DNA of 64,000 bases. Source: JAXLVB01 sp046329195. Its GTDB lineage: Bacteria; Bacteroidota; Bacteroidia; Cytophagales; Spirosomataceae. Shown in pieces: positions 27,212 through 36,010 of this stretch (its first letter is position 1; each line of letters starts with the position of its first letter). The notes under the pieces are model-generated. The model did no database searches, was not told the DNA's origin, and saw only the letters and a list, made by a program, of their open reading frames with translations. The DNA is taken from contig JAXLVB010000001.1 in NCBI GenBank assembly GCA_046329195.1, forward strand, positions 1,426,001 to 1,490,000, written 5' to 3'. A program made the position numbers and the translations under genes.

Positions 27212-28282
27212 ATGTTTCAGCACGAAAAGTACATGTGGCGAGCCTTGCAATTGGCTCGCTTGGGTCAGGGCTGGGTTGCTCCCAATCCGATGGTAGGATG
27301 CGTGATTGTGCATCAGGACCGCATCATTGGCGAGGGCTGGCACCAACGCTATGGCGAATCCCATGCCGAAGTAAATGCCGTGGCAGCGGTAAAAGATAAA
27401 GAACTCCTGAGTGAGGCGACGGTGTATGTGACCTTGGAGCCATGCAGCCATTTTGGCAAGACCCCCCCTTGTGCCGATTTGCTGATTCGCCATCAAGTAA
27501 AGCGAGTAATCGTCTGCAATGTGGACACCAATCCTTTGGTGGGAGGCAAGGGAATTGCCCGCTTACAAGCAGCAGGAATTGAAGTGATAAAAGGTGTGTT
27601 GGCAGAGGAGGGGCGTCTTTTAAATGAACGTTTTTTTTGTTTTATGGAACAAAAGCGCCCATTTATCATCTTGAAATGGGCCGAAAGCGCCGATGGATTC
27701 ATTGCTCAAGCAGATGGCAAACCCGTGGCAATTAGTAATGAGTTTTCTCGAAAATGGGTACATCGTTGGCGGAGTCAAGAGGCGGCCATCATGGTAGGAA
27801 CTCGAACGGCTCAAGTAGATAATCCTAAACTTGACGTACGAGATTGGATAGGTAAAAATCCGATAAGAGTCGTCATTGACAAGACTCTCAACTTGGAGCC
27901 AAGTTTGCATTTGTTTGAACAATCGCAGCCTACAGTGGTGTATAATCTCTTAAAAAACGACCAGAATGGGCTTACAACTCATGTGCAAATGCCTGCGCTT
28001 GACAATGCCATACCTTGGATACTAAATGACTTGTACCAACGCAACATCCAATCAGTATTAGTAGAAGGAGGGACGCAACTTTTGGAGTCGTTCTTGACAA
28101 GTGACCTTTGGGACGAAATGAGGGTGTTACGAAGTACAAAAAAACTGCATAATGGAATAAAAGCCCCCCAGCACAATGTGCCTTTAAGCCATCTGTACAA
28201 CATCATGGGCGATACCCTTTGGGTTGGGAAAAAGCGCTTAACTGTGGCTGCTGCTACAGATGAGGTGAGCGATGCTCTGTAA
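27212..28282 (+). CDS. ribD: Bifunctional riboflavin deaminase/reductase
   Basis: The 356-residue protein joins a deaminase domain, with His51-Ala-Glu53 and zinc ligands Cys78 and Cys87 in PCSHFGKTPPC, to a reductase domain (from about residue 147, FIILKWAESADGFIA, with LVEGGTQLLESF near residue 285). It catalyses the second and third steps of riboflavin synthesis. ATG 27212 (MFQHEKYMWRAL) is preferred over a TTG six bases upstream. No other rib gene lies nearby, and no FMN riboswitch was recognised in the leader. Confidence 0.95.
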   Translation: MFQHEKYMWRALQLARLGQGWVAPNPMVGCVIVHQDRIIGEGWHQRYGESHAEVNAVAAVKDKELLSEATVYVTLEPCSHFGKTPPCADLLIRHQVKRVIVCNVDTNPLVGGKGIARLQAAGIEVIKGVLAEEGRLLNERFFCFMEQKRPFIILKWAESADGFIAQADGKPVAISNEFSRKWVHRWRSQEAAIMVGTRTAQVDNPKLDVRDWIGKNPIRVVIDKTLNLEPSLHLFEQSQPTVVYNLLKNDQNGLTTHVQMPALDNAIPWILNDLYQRNIQSVLVEGGTQLLESFLTSDLWDEMRVLRSTKKLHNGIKAPQHNVPLSHLYNIMGDTLWVGKKRLTVAAATDEVSDAL

Positions 28283-28354
28283 AGCAACATTAATCAGGCC
28301 ACTATGGTAGCACATAAATCGAGAAAAATATCATGATGTGATTTTCTACTGAAC

Positions 28355-28391
28355 AGCCCCAACTCCACAAAACTTTTGTGGAGTTGGGGCT
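28355..28391. terminator. Hairpin of the AGCCCCAACT family, downstream of ribD
   Basis: A 37-nt perfect hairpin with arms AGCCCCAACTCCACAA and its complement lies 73 bp after the ribD stop. A sister of the same length at 30430-30466 differs by a compensatory C:G to A:T pair. It probably acts as a terminator, although the T-tract is poor here. Confidence 0.6.
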
Positions 28392-28571
28392 GAAATTTCC
28401 CCTCAACCCCGAAAATCGCAAGTGTATTAGTTACTCTCACTAGAAAGAGTAGGAGGAAAAATTGATAACTAATCAGGCTTGATAGGTTACTACTTGAAGA
28501 TACTATCACAGACCGCCCTTTCGACCAGATTCAAATTTTATATTGCTTCAAATCGCTTGTAAATAGTTTTA

Positions 28572-28604
28572 CCCAGCCTAAGAGGTTGGGCTTTTTTGTT
28601 TTTT
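28572..28604 (+). terminator. Rho-independent terminator-like hairpin
   Basis: CCCAGCCT-aag-AGGTTGGG is followed by C and then T6-G-T6. The structure is good (one G-T pair), but no gene on the plus strand ends close upstream except ribD, 290 bp away. Confidence 0.6.
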
Positions 28605-28754
28605 AAGAATATCCCTTTACTTCTTAAAGAAACACTATTTTGATAATTCGGGAAAAATTGATAACACAACGGGAAAAACTGGTTCGCCTAAGACCCTACA
28701 AAACCATGACCTTTGTATCGTTCATTTACAACAACAGTTAAAAAAAATACAATC

Positions 28755-29303
28755 ATGAGAACTTTCGCAGTACCTACCAAAGAACAAGTTTCAGCAGGCA
28801 ACCAGACCATCTTCGAAAACCTTCAAAAAGGCTTAGGCTTTGTTCCGAACCTCTACGCCACTATTGGTTATTCAGAACATGGCTTGGCTAATTACTTGAC
28901 CCTCCAGAATGCCAAAAGTTCGCTAAGCAAAAAAGAACGTGAAGTCATCAATTTGGTGGTTAGTCAGGTAAATGACTGCGTTTATTGCTTGGCAGCTCAT
29001 ACGACCATCGGAAAAATGAATGGCTTCACAGACGAACAACTACTAGAGATTCGGGCGGCAGAAGTGCATTTCAATCCAAAGTTTCAAGCCTTGGCTCAGT
29101 TTGTCAAAGAAACAACCGAAAACAAAGGCCGTCCCAGCGAAACCAGTGTAGAAGATTTCTTTGCAGCAGGTTATACCAACGAAAATCTGGTAGATACCCT
29201 CATCGTTATTGGAGATAAAATCGTGTCAAATTATTTGCATGCAATCACGCAAATTCCAGTTGATTTTCCGGCTGCTCCCCATTTAGAAGAAGTAACAGCC
29301 TAA
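28755..29303 (+). CDS. AhpD-like carboxymuconolactone decarboxylase family protein
   Basis: The 182-residue helical protein has the AhpD-type active site Cys75-x-x-Cys78 followed by His82 (NDCVYCLAAHT). Such proteins are small peroxidases or disulfide reductases that handle peroxide stress. ATG 28755 gives a normal N-terminus; an upstream in-frame start at 28713 would add 14 weak residues. A divergence from pure carboxymuconolactone decarboxylase is indicated by the CxxC pair. An AraC regulator follows on the same strand. Confidence 0.85.
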   Translation: MRTFAVPTKEQVSAGNQTIFENLQKGLGFVPNLYATIGYSEHGLANYLTLQNAKSSLSKKEREVINLVVSQVNDCVYCLAAHTTIGKMNGFTDEQLLEIRAAEVHFNPKFQALAQFVKETTENKGRPSETSVEDFFAAGYTNENLVDTLIVIGDKIVSNYLHAITQIPVDFPAAPHLEEVTA

Positions 29304-29409
29304 TCTATTAGGTGTTAGACTCCACTACACAGGCCTTGCAGACGTTCTCTGTAAGGTTTGTGTGTTTGAAGTGGTAGGGTTTTACAAAACCCATCGTACT
29401 CGAATCTGT

Positions 29410-29417
29410 TATCTTTG
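29410..29417 (+). promoter_or_regulatory. -7 promoter box for the AraC gene
   Basis: TATCTTTG fits TAnnTTTG exactly and is 32 bp upstream of the start codon at 29450. Confidence 0.6.
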
Positions 29418-29449
29418 TACCATACTTATCGCTCGCTCCCCCATTTATT

Positions 29450-30289
29450 ATGTACTACACCCTACACGAGCAAGCAGTCAATGGCTGGTTGTCGTTACGA
29501 ATGAAGGAAAACCGTTTTGAGAACTATTTTTATCAAAATCGAGCGGAACGATTGCTAACCATTGCTTGGAATCGAGGCGAAGCCCAGACGGTTTGGGTAG
29601 ATGAGGTGGTATATGAGTTTCCTACCAATACCCTCCTTTGCCTCATGGTGAATCAATCATTTCGTTTTCAAAAACCTATAGATATTACAGCGTGGCAGTT
29701 TAACCGTGAGTTTTATTGCATCGTTGACCACGACCACGAAGTCTCCTGTGTAGGTTTCTTGTTTTATGGAATGCGAGAGTTGATGTTTATTGAGTTAGAC
29801 CCTACTAATGCGCAGCGTTTGGACCTACTGACGCAGGTGTTTGTGGATGAATTTCAGACCCGAGATACGATTCAGAGCGAAATGCTTAGAGTACTACTCA
29901 AAAGGCTTATTATTCTTACGACTCGCTTGGCCAAAACACAAGCCAAAGATTTGCCCGAAAATGAAAAGTACTACGACTTGGTTCGGAAATTTAATCTATC
30001 TGTCGAGAATCACTACCGAGAGCAACACCAAGTTCAATTTTATGCAGATCTATTGAGCCGCTCTCCCAAAACCTTGGCCAACCTTTTTGCCAAGTACAAC
30101 CAAAAGACTCCTATCCAAATCATTCACGAACGCATAGCCCTTGAAGCCAAGCGCCTACTAACTTATACAGACAAATCAACCAAAGAAATCGCTTTTGAGT
30201 TAGGTTTTGAGGAGGTTTCTCACTTTAGTCGTTTCTTTAAGGCCAAAGAACACATATCTCCTACCGACTTTCGGAGTAAAAGCGTGTAG
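29450..30289 (+). CDS. AraC family transcriptional regulator
   Basis: The 279-residue protein has an N-terminal cupin-like sensory part and a C-terminal double helix-turn-helix (from about residue 185: VQFYADLLSRSPKTLANLFAKYN, then STKEIAFELGFEEVSHFSRFFKAKEHISPTDFR). That second stretch is the AraC family signature. It probably senses a small molecule and controls nearby genes, perhaps the AhpD-like gene or the NTF2-like gene. It has its own promoter box upstream. Confidence 0.92.
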   Translation: MYYTLHEQAVNGWLSLRMKENRFENYFYQNRAERLLTIAWNRGEAQTVWVDEVVYEFPTNTLLCLMVNQSFRFQKPIDITAWQFNREFYCIVDHDHEVSCVGFLFYGMRELMFIELDPTNAQRLDLLTQVFVDEFQTRDTIQSEMLRVLLKRLIILTTRLAKTQAKDLPENEKYYDLVRKFNLSVENHYREQHQVQFYADLLSRSPKTLANLFAKYNQKTPIQIIHERIALEAKRLLTYTDKSTKEIAFELGFEEVSHFSRFFKAKEHISPTDFRSKSV

Positions 30290-30429
30290 GCCCAACGCTA
30301 GGCAGGAGCCCTTCCCGCCTGTGTTTGTTGCAGTAGCCAAGGCTTTGTTTAAAGTCACAGGACAACGCTACTATAATGGGCCTTTTAGGTCTAAGAAGAT
30401 AAAGCCGTAAATTGACTTCATTCCAAAAT

Positions 30430-30466
30430 AGCCCCAACTACACGAAGTTCTTGTGTAGTTGGGGCT
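30430..30466 (+). terminator. Hairpin of the AGCCCCAACT family, downstream of the AraC gene
   Basis: A 37-nt hairpin, arms AGCCCCAACTACAC and its complement, is followed by ATTTTTAGTATTTTT. With outer A/T pairs the stem spans 30426-30470. It terminates the plus-strand AraC transcript about 140 bp after its stop and shares sequence with 28355-28391. Confidence 0.7.
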
Positions 30467-30501
30467 ATTTTTAGTATTTTTATCAAAAATTCATTCAAAA
30501 A

Positions 30502-30888
30502 ATGGATAAAGTTCTCGAAAAATGGCATTCCATTGTTCAGTCCAAGGCTATTGACCAACTCGATGGGCTCTTGGCAGACGAAGCAACGCTGCACTCTCCA
30601 ATCGTGCATCGCCCTATTGAGGGCAAGCTGATGGTAGGTTTTTATCTGAAAGCTGCGTTTTTTACGTTGGTCAACGAAAGTTTTCATTATGAGCGAGAAT
30701 GGCATGATTCCCATAGCGCCGTATTAGAATTTGTGACGGTAATTGATGGCATCACGGTGAATGGAGTGGATATGATTACTTGGAATAATGAAGGTAAAAT
30801 CACTGATTTTAAAGTGATGGCAAGACCCCTAAAAGGCATCAATTTGCTGCACGAACGAATGGCGAAAATGCTGGAAAATTTAAAATAA
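30502..30888 (+). CDS. Nuclear transport factor 2-like (SnoaL-like) protein
   Basis: The 128-residue protein has the cone-shaped NTF2-like fold pattern: helix WHSIVQSKAIDQL, then DEATLHSPIVHRPIEGKLMVGFYL, HDSHSAVLEFVT and GVDMITWNNEGKITDFKVMARP. This family includes isomerases and small-molecule binding proteins. The substrate cannot be read from the sequence. It starts just after the AraC terminator. Confidence 0.75.
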   Translation: MDKVLEKWHSIVQSKAIDQLDGLLADEATLHSPIVHRPIEGKLMVGFYLKAAFFTLVNESFHYEREWHDSHSAVLEFVTVIDGITVNGVDMITWNNEGKITDFKVMARPLKGINLLHERMAKMLENLK

Positions 30889-30959
30889 TAAACTTGTTTC
30901 CATTTGATTATCAATGAGTTAAAAGGGTGCGTTGGGCTGAAAAATCCACGGCGGTGTGC

Positions 30960-31033
30960 GGTAGGCACGTGGTTTTGGATTTTTCTTGATTTTTTTGTTA
31001 CTTTTTGTATCAAGGCAAAAAGTAAGGCCTACC
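30960..31033. repeat. Compound hairpin element
   Basis: Inner arms TTACTTTTTG (30998-31007) and CAAAAAGTAA (31016-31025) flank an 8-nt loop, and outer arms GGTAGGC (30960-30966) and GCCTACC (31027-31033) enclose them. Sequences of the form GTTACTTTTTG...CAAAAAGTAAC are, as I recall, common in intergenic DNA of Bacteroidota. It lies in the leader of the molybdopterin oxidoreductase gene. Confidence 0.5.
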
Positions 31034-31113
31034 AAACTGGTAGTGAAAAAGATTTTTAAATGCCTCAAAATTGATAAGTGCCTGATTATCAAATCACATC
31101 AACTCTAATAAAT

Positions 31114-33366
31114 ATGGCCACTACCTCAACCGCCTGTCCGCTCTGTTCTCGAAACTGCGGCTTAGAAGTCGAAATCGAGCAAGGTAAGTTTCTCAAAATC
31201 AGAGGCGATGAGCAGCATCCCATCAGCAAGGGATATATCTGCCAAAAGGCCGCTCGCCTCGACTATTACCAAAACCACGCAGACCGATTGCAGCATCCGC
31301 TCAAGCGACAAGCAGATGGTAGTTTTGTGCAAATCAGTTGGGAGACGGCCTTGAGCGAAATCGCCCTCAAGCTCAATGAAATCAAACAAAAACATGGCGG
31401 AAAAGCCTTTGCCTTTGTGGGCGGAGGCGGGCAAGGCAATCATTGGGGTGGTATTTACAGTAGTCAATTGCTAAAAGCGATGGACAGCCGGTACCTCTAC
31501 ACGGCGTTGGCACAAGAAAAAACGGGAGACTTTTGGGTGAATGGGCGCCTGTTTGGCCGGCAGCAATGCCACACCACCGAAGACATCGAACACGCTGACT
31601 ATGTGTTGTTTATCGGTACTAATCCTTTTCAGTCGCACGGGATTTTGAATGCCCGTGATGTACTCAAAGACCTTCAAAGAGATGAAAATCGGACGATGGT
31701 GGTGATAGACCCTCGCCTAACCGAAACCGCAAAAATGGCCGATATTCACCTTCAGCTTAAACCCAGCACGGATGCGTATTTGCTGTTGGCTATGCTGGCC
31801 ATTATTGTGAAAGAGGGTCTGCACGACAAAGCATTTTTGGCCAAGCATTGCACCGGATTTGAAGCCATCGAACAAGAATTACTGTCCATCAACATTGCCC
31901 AGTACGTTGAGCAGGCCGATGTGCCTTTAGCTACCGTGCAGCAAGTGGCTCGTGGATTTGCCACCGCCAAAAGCGCTTGCGTGCGGGTAGATTTAGGAAC
32001 CCAACATTCCAAAAACACTACGCTTAATGCCTATCTCGAAAAGTTGTTGTATCTCATCACGGGTCATTTTGCCAAGAAAGGCGGCAATAATCTACACACT
32101 TACCTGATTCCACTGGTAAGCAATACCGACGAGCGCAAAAAGGGCGTACGAACCGTAAAACATCAGATGTTTCCGATTGGAGGCTTGTATCCGCCCAATA
32201 TTTTGCCCGATGAAATTTTGAACGACAGCAACGACCGCATTCGGGCGGTTTGGGTAGATAGCTCTAACCCCGTTTCGACCTTTGCCAATACTCATGCCTA
32301 TACAAAAGCATTTGAGTCCTTGGAGTTATTGGTAACGGTTGACGTTGCCCTGACCGAAACGGCCCGCCTGTCGCATTACATTTTGCCAGCGGCTTCCCAA
32401 TTTGAAAAAATAGAAGCCACGGCCTTCAACTTGGAGTTTCCCGAAAACTTTTTCCATCTGCGTCAACCCTTGTTTGAGCCCTTGGGCGAAGCACTACCCG
32501 AGCCCGAAATCTATACTCGCTTGCTCGAAAAAATGGGTCTTTTACCTCCCAAACTCAGCTTTTTGCGTACCGTTGCCCAGCTCGAACCCAAAGCCACGCA
32601 GCGGCTGGGCTATATGATGGCCCTACAGGTTTTTCTGAAACAAAAACCCCATTTGGCCAAGTTTGTGCCCTCGGTGATGTACCGCAGCTTGGGCCCAACC
32701 CTAAAAGCCAATAACGCCGCTGCTGCCCCCTTGTTGGGCTTGACTATCGCCTATGCAGTACGCTACGGCAAGGCCGTGCAACGAGCTGGTTTTGAGGGCA
32801 AACAATCGCTGGGTAATCGGTTGTTTGAGGCTATCATCAATGCCAAAACGGCGGTTGTGTTGAGCCAACATACCTACGACGAAATGTGGGATTTAGTGGC
32901 CCACCAAGACAAAAAAGTGCAGTTAGAAATCCCCGAAATGCTGGCCGAAATTCGGCAGTTAGCGCACCTAGACGCTGACCAACACCAAGACTATCCTTTT
33001 GTGCTGATGGCTGGCGAACGACGAGGCTACAACGCCAACCAGATTTACCGCCATCCTGACTGGCGAAAAGTGGATAAACAAGGTGCCATGCGTATGCACC
33101 CGCTGGATGCCCAAGCCTTGGGCATTAAGAAGGGCGAAGAAGTAGTATGCGAATCAGCAGTAGGGCATATCAAGGCGATAGTGGAGCTAGACGAGAGCCT
33201 ACGCCCCCACGTAGTAACACTGCCCAACGGCTATGGGCTCAGCTATCAAGACAGCGAACCCGTAGGCCCAGCACTCAATATCCTCACCCCCAGCGACAAT
33301 TGCGAACCCCTCACCAAAACTCCTTATCATAAGTACGTGCCCGTTCGGATTAGGAAGGTGGGGTGA
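31114..33366 (+). CDS. Molybdopterin-dependent oxidoreductase, cytoplasmic
   Basis: The 750-residue protein has a 4Fe-4S motif at the N-terminus (Cys8, Cys11, Cys15, Cys43 in CPLCSRNCG and GYICQ) and the long bis-molybdopterin-guanine-dinucleotide domain of the DMSO reductase family. The molybdopterin-dinucleotide-binding domain near residues 645-740 includes MRMHPLDAQALGIKKGEEV. There is no twin-arginine leader, so it is cytoplasmic. The substrate is unknown, and no electron-transfer subunit lies beside it. The ORF could start at 31078, but the ATG at 31114 gives a standard start close before the cysteine motif. Confidence 0.85.
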   Translation: MATTSTACPLCSRNCGLEVEIEQGKFLKIRGDEQHPISKGYICQKAARLDYYQNHADRLQHPLKRQADGSFVQISWETALSEIALKLNEIKQKHGGKAFAFVGGGGQGNHWGGIYSSQLLKAMDSRYLYTALAQEKTGDFWVNGRLFGRQQCHTTEDIEHADYVLFIGTNPFQSHGILNARDVLKDLQRDENRTMVVIDPRLTETAKMADIHLQLKPSTDAYLLLAMLAIIVKEGLHDKAFLAKHCTGFEAIEQELLSINIAQYVEQADVPLATVQQVARGFATAKSACVRVDLGTQHSKNTTLNAYLEKLLYLITGHFAKKGGNNLHTYLIPLVSNTDERKKGVRTVKHQMFPIGGLYPPNILPDEILNDSNDRIRAVWVDSSNPVSTFANTHAYTKAFESLELLVTVDVALTETARLSHYILPAASQFEKIEATAFNLEFPENFFHLRQPLFEPLGEALPEPEIYTRLLEKMGLLPPKLSFLRTVAQLEPKATQRLGYMMALQVFLKQKPHLAKFVPSVMYRSLGPTLKANNAAAAPLLGLTIAYAVRYGKAVQRAGFEGKQSLGNRLFEAIINAKTAVVLSQHTYDEMWDLVAHQDKKVQLEIPEMLAEIRQLAHLDADQHQDYPFVLMAGERRGYNANQIYRHPDWRKVDKQGAMRMHPLDAQALGIKKGEEVVCESAVGHIKAIVELDESLRPHVVTLPNGYGLSYQDSEPVGPALNILTPSDNCEPLTKTPYHKYVPVRIRKVG

Positions 33367-33626
33367 GGCTGTTGATAAATTCTTGCATTAAGGAATGAGA
33401 AACCATTCCACAGCGTAAACGGATTTTTGCAGATAAACTTGGTGTTACTCTGTGTTTCTGAAACTCAGTGCAACTCCGTGTTAAAAATGATTTCTTAGGT
33501 TTCTATTTGTCATTGATATTCAGAAAGTGCCAATAAGGAGTCCACTTTTTAGAAGCCCCGTTTCGGTTGGGAATAATCAAAACCACTCTATTCAACGCAC
33601 AAACACCTTCTGAATCGTTACACTGT
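33367..33626. other. Intergenic region with a possible tandem repeat
   Basis: The stretch between the convergent oxidoreductase and AraC genes holds degenerate tandem units of the kind CTCTGTGTTTCT / ACTCAGTGCAACTCCGTGTTA (about 33455-33485). This pattern is often seen in Bacteroidota intergenic DNA. No gene is visible. Confidence 0.35.
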
Positions 33627-34513
33627 TCAATTCAATCCCCGATACTCCAACGGGCTTACGCCTACTTTTTGCTTAAACAACCTTGTGAAATGTTGCGGGT
33701 ATTTAAAACCCAGTTCGTAGGCCACTTCGCTGATTGATTTGCTGGGGTCTAGCACTTTTTCTTTGGCCAGTTCTAGCAGTTTCAAATGAATCATTCAAGG
33801 GCCGACTTGCCTGTTTCTTTCTTCAATAAATCGCCCAAATAGTTGGCAGATAGGTGCAATTCTTCCGCAAAGTACGTTACGGAAGGCACACCTTCGGCAC
33901 TCAATTGTTCGCCAAAAAGATAGGCATTGAGCAGACTTTCAAACTGCGCTAAAATACTGTGGTTGGCTACTTCACGGGTGATAAACTGGCGGTCGTAAAA
34001 GCGGGAGCAGTATTTCAGTAGTAGTTCGAGATTCGCCACGATGATTTTTTTGCTGTGGCGGTCCAGATTCTGCTGAATTTCAGCTTGAATATTGGCAAAA
34101 CAGAGGTCTATCAAGGCCCGTTCTTTCTCCGACACGTGCAAGGCTTCGTTAGATTCATACCCAAAAAACGAGTACTCGTGAATCTGCTTAGCCAGCGAGG
34201 TGCCATGCAGCAAGTCAGGATGAAACACCAAGGCCATGCCGTAGGGTTGGTGCCACTCGCCCTCCGGTTCGCTGGTGGCTACCTGTCCAGGGGCGAAAAA
34301 AACGATAGTACCTTCGTCATAATCGTAGTAGTTGAGGCCATAGCGCAAGTCGCCACACTTGCTGTCTTTGATGATGATGGCATAAAAATCCACCCTGAAC
34401 TTAGTCCGTTGCAGGGGTTTCGACTTACTCAAATCTACCAAACCGATGAGCGGATGTAGCGTTGGGCTGCCGAAGGTTTCGCTATATTTTTTGATGGTGT
34501 CGTAGATGAGCAT
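33627..34513 (-). pseudogene. AraC family regulator, frameshifted
   Basis: The first part (34513-33791) encodes 240 residues of a cupin-like sensor and the first helix-turn-helix (FAEELHLSANYLGDLLKKETGKSA), ending at a premature stop. In the next frame the remainder reads IHLKLLELAKEKVLDPSKSISEVAYELGFKYPQHFTRLFKQKVG, which completes the AraC domain down to a TGA at 33627-33629. A single 1-bp deletion near 33790 explains the break. The gene faces away from the outer-membrane-protein operon that it may control. It may be inactive or a sequencing artefact. Confidence 0.8.
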
Positions 34514-34553
34514 AGCCTTGTTTTTAGGTCAAATCTACGTACTTTATACCGAT

Positions 34554-34569
34554 CTGATAGCGCTATCAG
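34554..34569. promoter_or_regulatory. Palindromic operator candidate, divergent promoter region
   Basis: CTGATAGCGCTATCAG is a perfect 16-bp palindrome lying between the AraC gene (start 34513) and the operon beginning 34657. It is more typical of TetR/LacI-type dimers than of AraC proteins, which usually bind direct repeats. Confidence 0.4.
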
Positions 34570-34624
34570 TAAAAATGGTATGTAAAACCGTAAGATGTAT
34601 AAAAGATAGTTTTGAGCGGGAGCT

Positions 34625-34632
34625 TACTTTTG
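34625..34632 (+). promoter_or_regulatory. -7 promoter box for the outer-membrane-protein operon
   Basis: TACTTTTG fits TAnnTTTG and lies 24 bp upstream of the start codon at 34657. Confidence 0.55.
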
Positions 34633-34656
34633 CAAAAACATTGCAAAATACTCAAA

Positions 34657-35430
34657 ATGAGCTTTTTAAAAACTCCAACCCTCTTCTTGTTATTTGTACT
34701 TTTTAACGCTATTTGCTATGGTTATTCAGCCGACAGTACCCAAGTGACCTCTACATTTTCGGGGTCGGTGGGCATTACCAACAATGGTTTCTCGATTATC
34801 CCTACATTTTCGCTCAATCGCCCGGCGGTTATTATGAATTTTTCGTGGCGTAAAAAACGCTTCAGCTTTGACCCCGACATACGTTTGGTCTCCGATGCCA
34901 GCAAAGGCGGCTTGCTCTTTTGGGTACGATACCGTTTGATTGAGCAAAAGAAATTCAGCTTGCGAGTTGGGGTACACCCAGCGTTCACGCTGGTACGCCG
35001 TAGCATCACCGACAATGGAATTCCTTCCGAAATCACCGAAATGCTACGGTTTGCGGCTTTTGAGGTGGTTCCCAACTATCAGCTTGCTCCCAACATTGGC
35101 ATCGGGGCGATGTATTTGGAGGGTCATGCTCTTCAGACTCATGGGCCACAAATCACAAGGGTACTGTTCTTGAATACCAGTATCACCAATCTCAAACTGA
35201 GTCAGCACCTCCGATTCAACGTATTCCCCTCTGTCTTTTTCCTGTACACCGACGGATACAGAGGTGATTACCTGACGGTTACGGGGATGCTGGCTCATCA
35301 AAAACTCCCCTTTACGTTGCAATCAACCATCAATCAGACTTTTCACTCCAATGTACCTGGAAATCAAGATTTTATGTGGAATGTGATGATGGCGTATAAC
35401 TTTAGCAAGACCTTCAAAAATGTTAAGTAA
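34657..35430 (+). CDS. Probable outer-membrane beta-barrel protein
   Basis: The 257-residue product has a signal peptide (residues 1-22, TLFLLFVLFNAICYG) and strands that alternate hydrophobic and polar residues throughout (for example SFDPDIRLVSDASKGGLLFWVRYRL). ATG 34657 is chosen because it begins the signal peptide; an earlier in-frame start at 34612 would put a non-hydrophobic extension before it and overlap the promoter. No specific family is recognised. It heads a likely operon with the acetyltransferase, the cyclophilin-like protein and the alcohol dehydrogenase. Confidence 0.65.
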   Translation: MSFLKTPTLFLLFVLFNAICYGYSADSTQVTSTFSGSVGITNNGFSIIPTFSLNRPAVIMNFSWRKKRFSFDPDIRLVSDASKGGLLFWVRYRLIEQKKFSLRVGVHPAFTLVRRSITDNGIPSEITEMLRFAAFEVVPNYQLAPNIGIGAMYLEGHALQTHGPQITRVLFLNTSITNLKLSQHLRFNVFPSVFFLYTDGYRGDYLTVTGMLAHQKLPFTLQSTINQTFHSNVPGNQDFMWNVMMAYNFSKTFKNVK

Positions 35431-35443
35431 ACCGTTGTAACCC

Positions 35444-36010
35444 ATGAGCAAAAATATACTTGAACGGATGTTAGCTGGCGGGATTATTCCAAATGACGAC
35501 CCCCAACTGTCCGATATGTGGGCGATAGTTAACCGAACCTTGCAATTAATCCCTACTCTGAATAACTCAACCGATGTTCAACAAGTCAGGGAACGACTTA
35601 GCGAAATAATTGGAAAACAAATTCATGCCAGTACTACTATTTTTACACCTTTTCACACCAACTTTGGGCTGCATATCCAGTTGGGCAAGAATGTGTTTAT
35701 CAATCATGGTTGTAGTTTTTTAGATTTGGGCGGTATCACGATTGAAGACGAGGTGTTGATTGGGCCTCAAGTCTGCATTGTGACCGAAAATCACCCTGTG
35801 GATCCAACCAAACGTAAGTCGCTCGATTTGAAATCAGTGACTATTCAACGTAATGCTTGGATTGGAGCCAACGCCACGATTTTGCCCGGCATGACGATTG
35901 GTGAAAACTCGATTGTGGCTGCTGGAGCAGTGGTAACGAGAGACGTACCTCCTAACACCATTGTGGGAGGAGTACCCGCCAAAGAAATCAAGAAAATTGA
36001 ATCAACATGA
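35444..36010 (+). CDS. Hexapeptide-repeat sugar O-acetyltransferase
   Basis: The 188-residue protein has the left-handed beta-helix of the maltose/galactoside acetyltransferase family: GKNVFINHGCSFLDLGGITIEDEVLIGPQV, then NHPVDPTKRKSLD and AWIGANATILPGMTIGENSIVAAGAVVTRDVPPNTIVGGVPAK. It should transfer an acetyl group from acetyl-CoA to a sugar. It begins 13 bp after the outer-membrane gene and overlaps the next gene by four bases (ATGA), so it is translationally coupled. Confidence 0.9.
   Translation: MSKNILERMLAGGIIPNDDPQLSDMWAIVNRTLQLIPTLNNSTDVQQVRERLSEIIGKQIHASTTIFTPFHTNFGLHIQLGKNVFINHGCSFLDLGGITIEDEVLIGPQVCIVTENHPVDPTKRKSLDLKSVTIQRNAWIGANATILPGMTIGENSIVAAGAVVTRDVPPNTIVGGVPAKEIKKIEST

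Larger units (their letters stand above)
28283..28754. other. Intergenic region downstream of ribD
   Basis: No gene is visible in these roughly 470 bp. The stretch holds two hairpins (28355-28391 and 28572-28604) and, close to the AhpD-like gene, a near-match to the -7 box (GACCTTTG around 28709-28716). Confidence 0.6.

Noticed and set aside
28500..28600. Possible tRNA remnant near TTCGACCAGATTCAAAT
   Set aside because: The T-arm-like piece lacks paired stems and no cloverleaf can be drawn.
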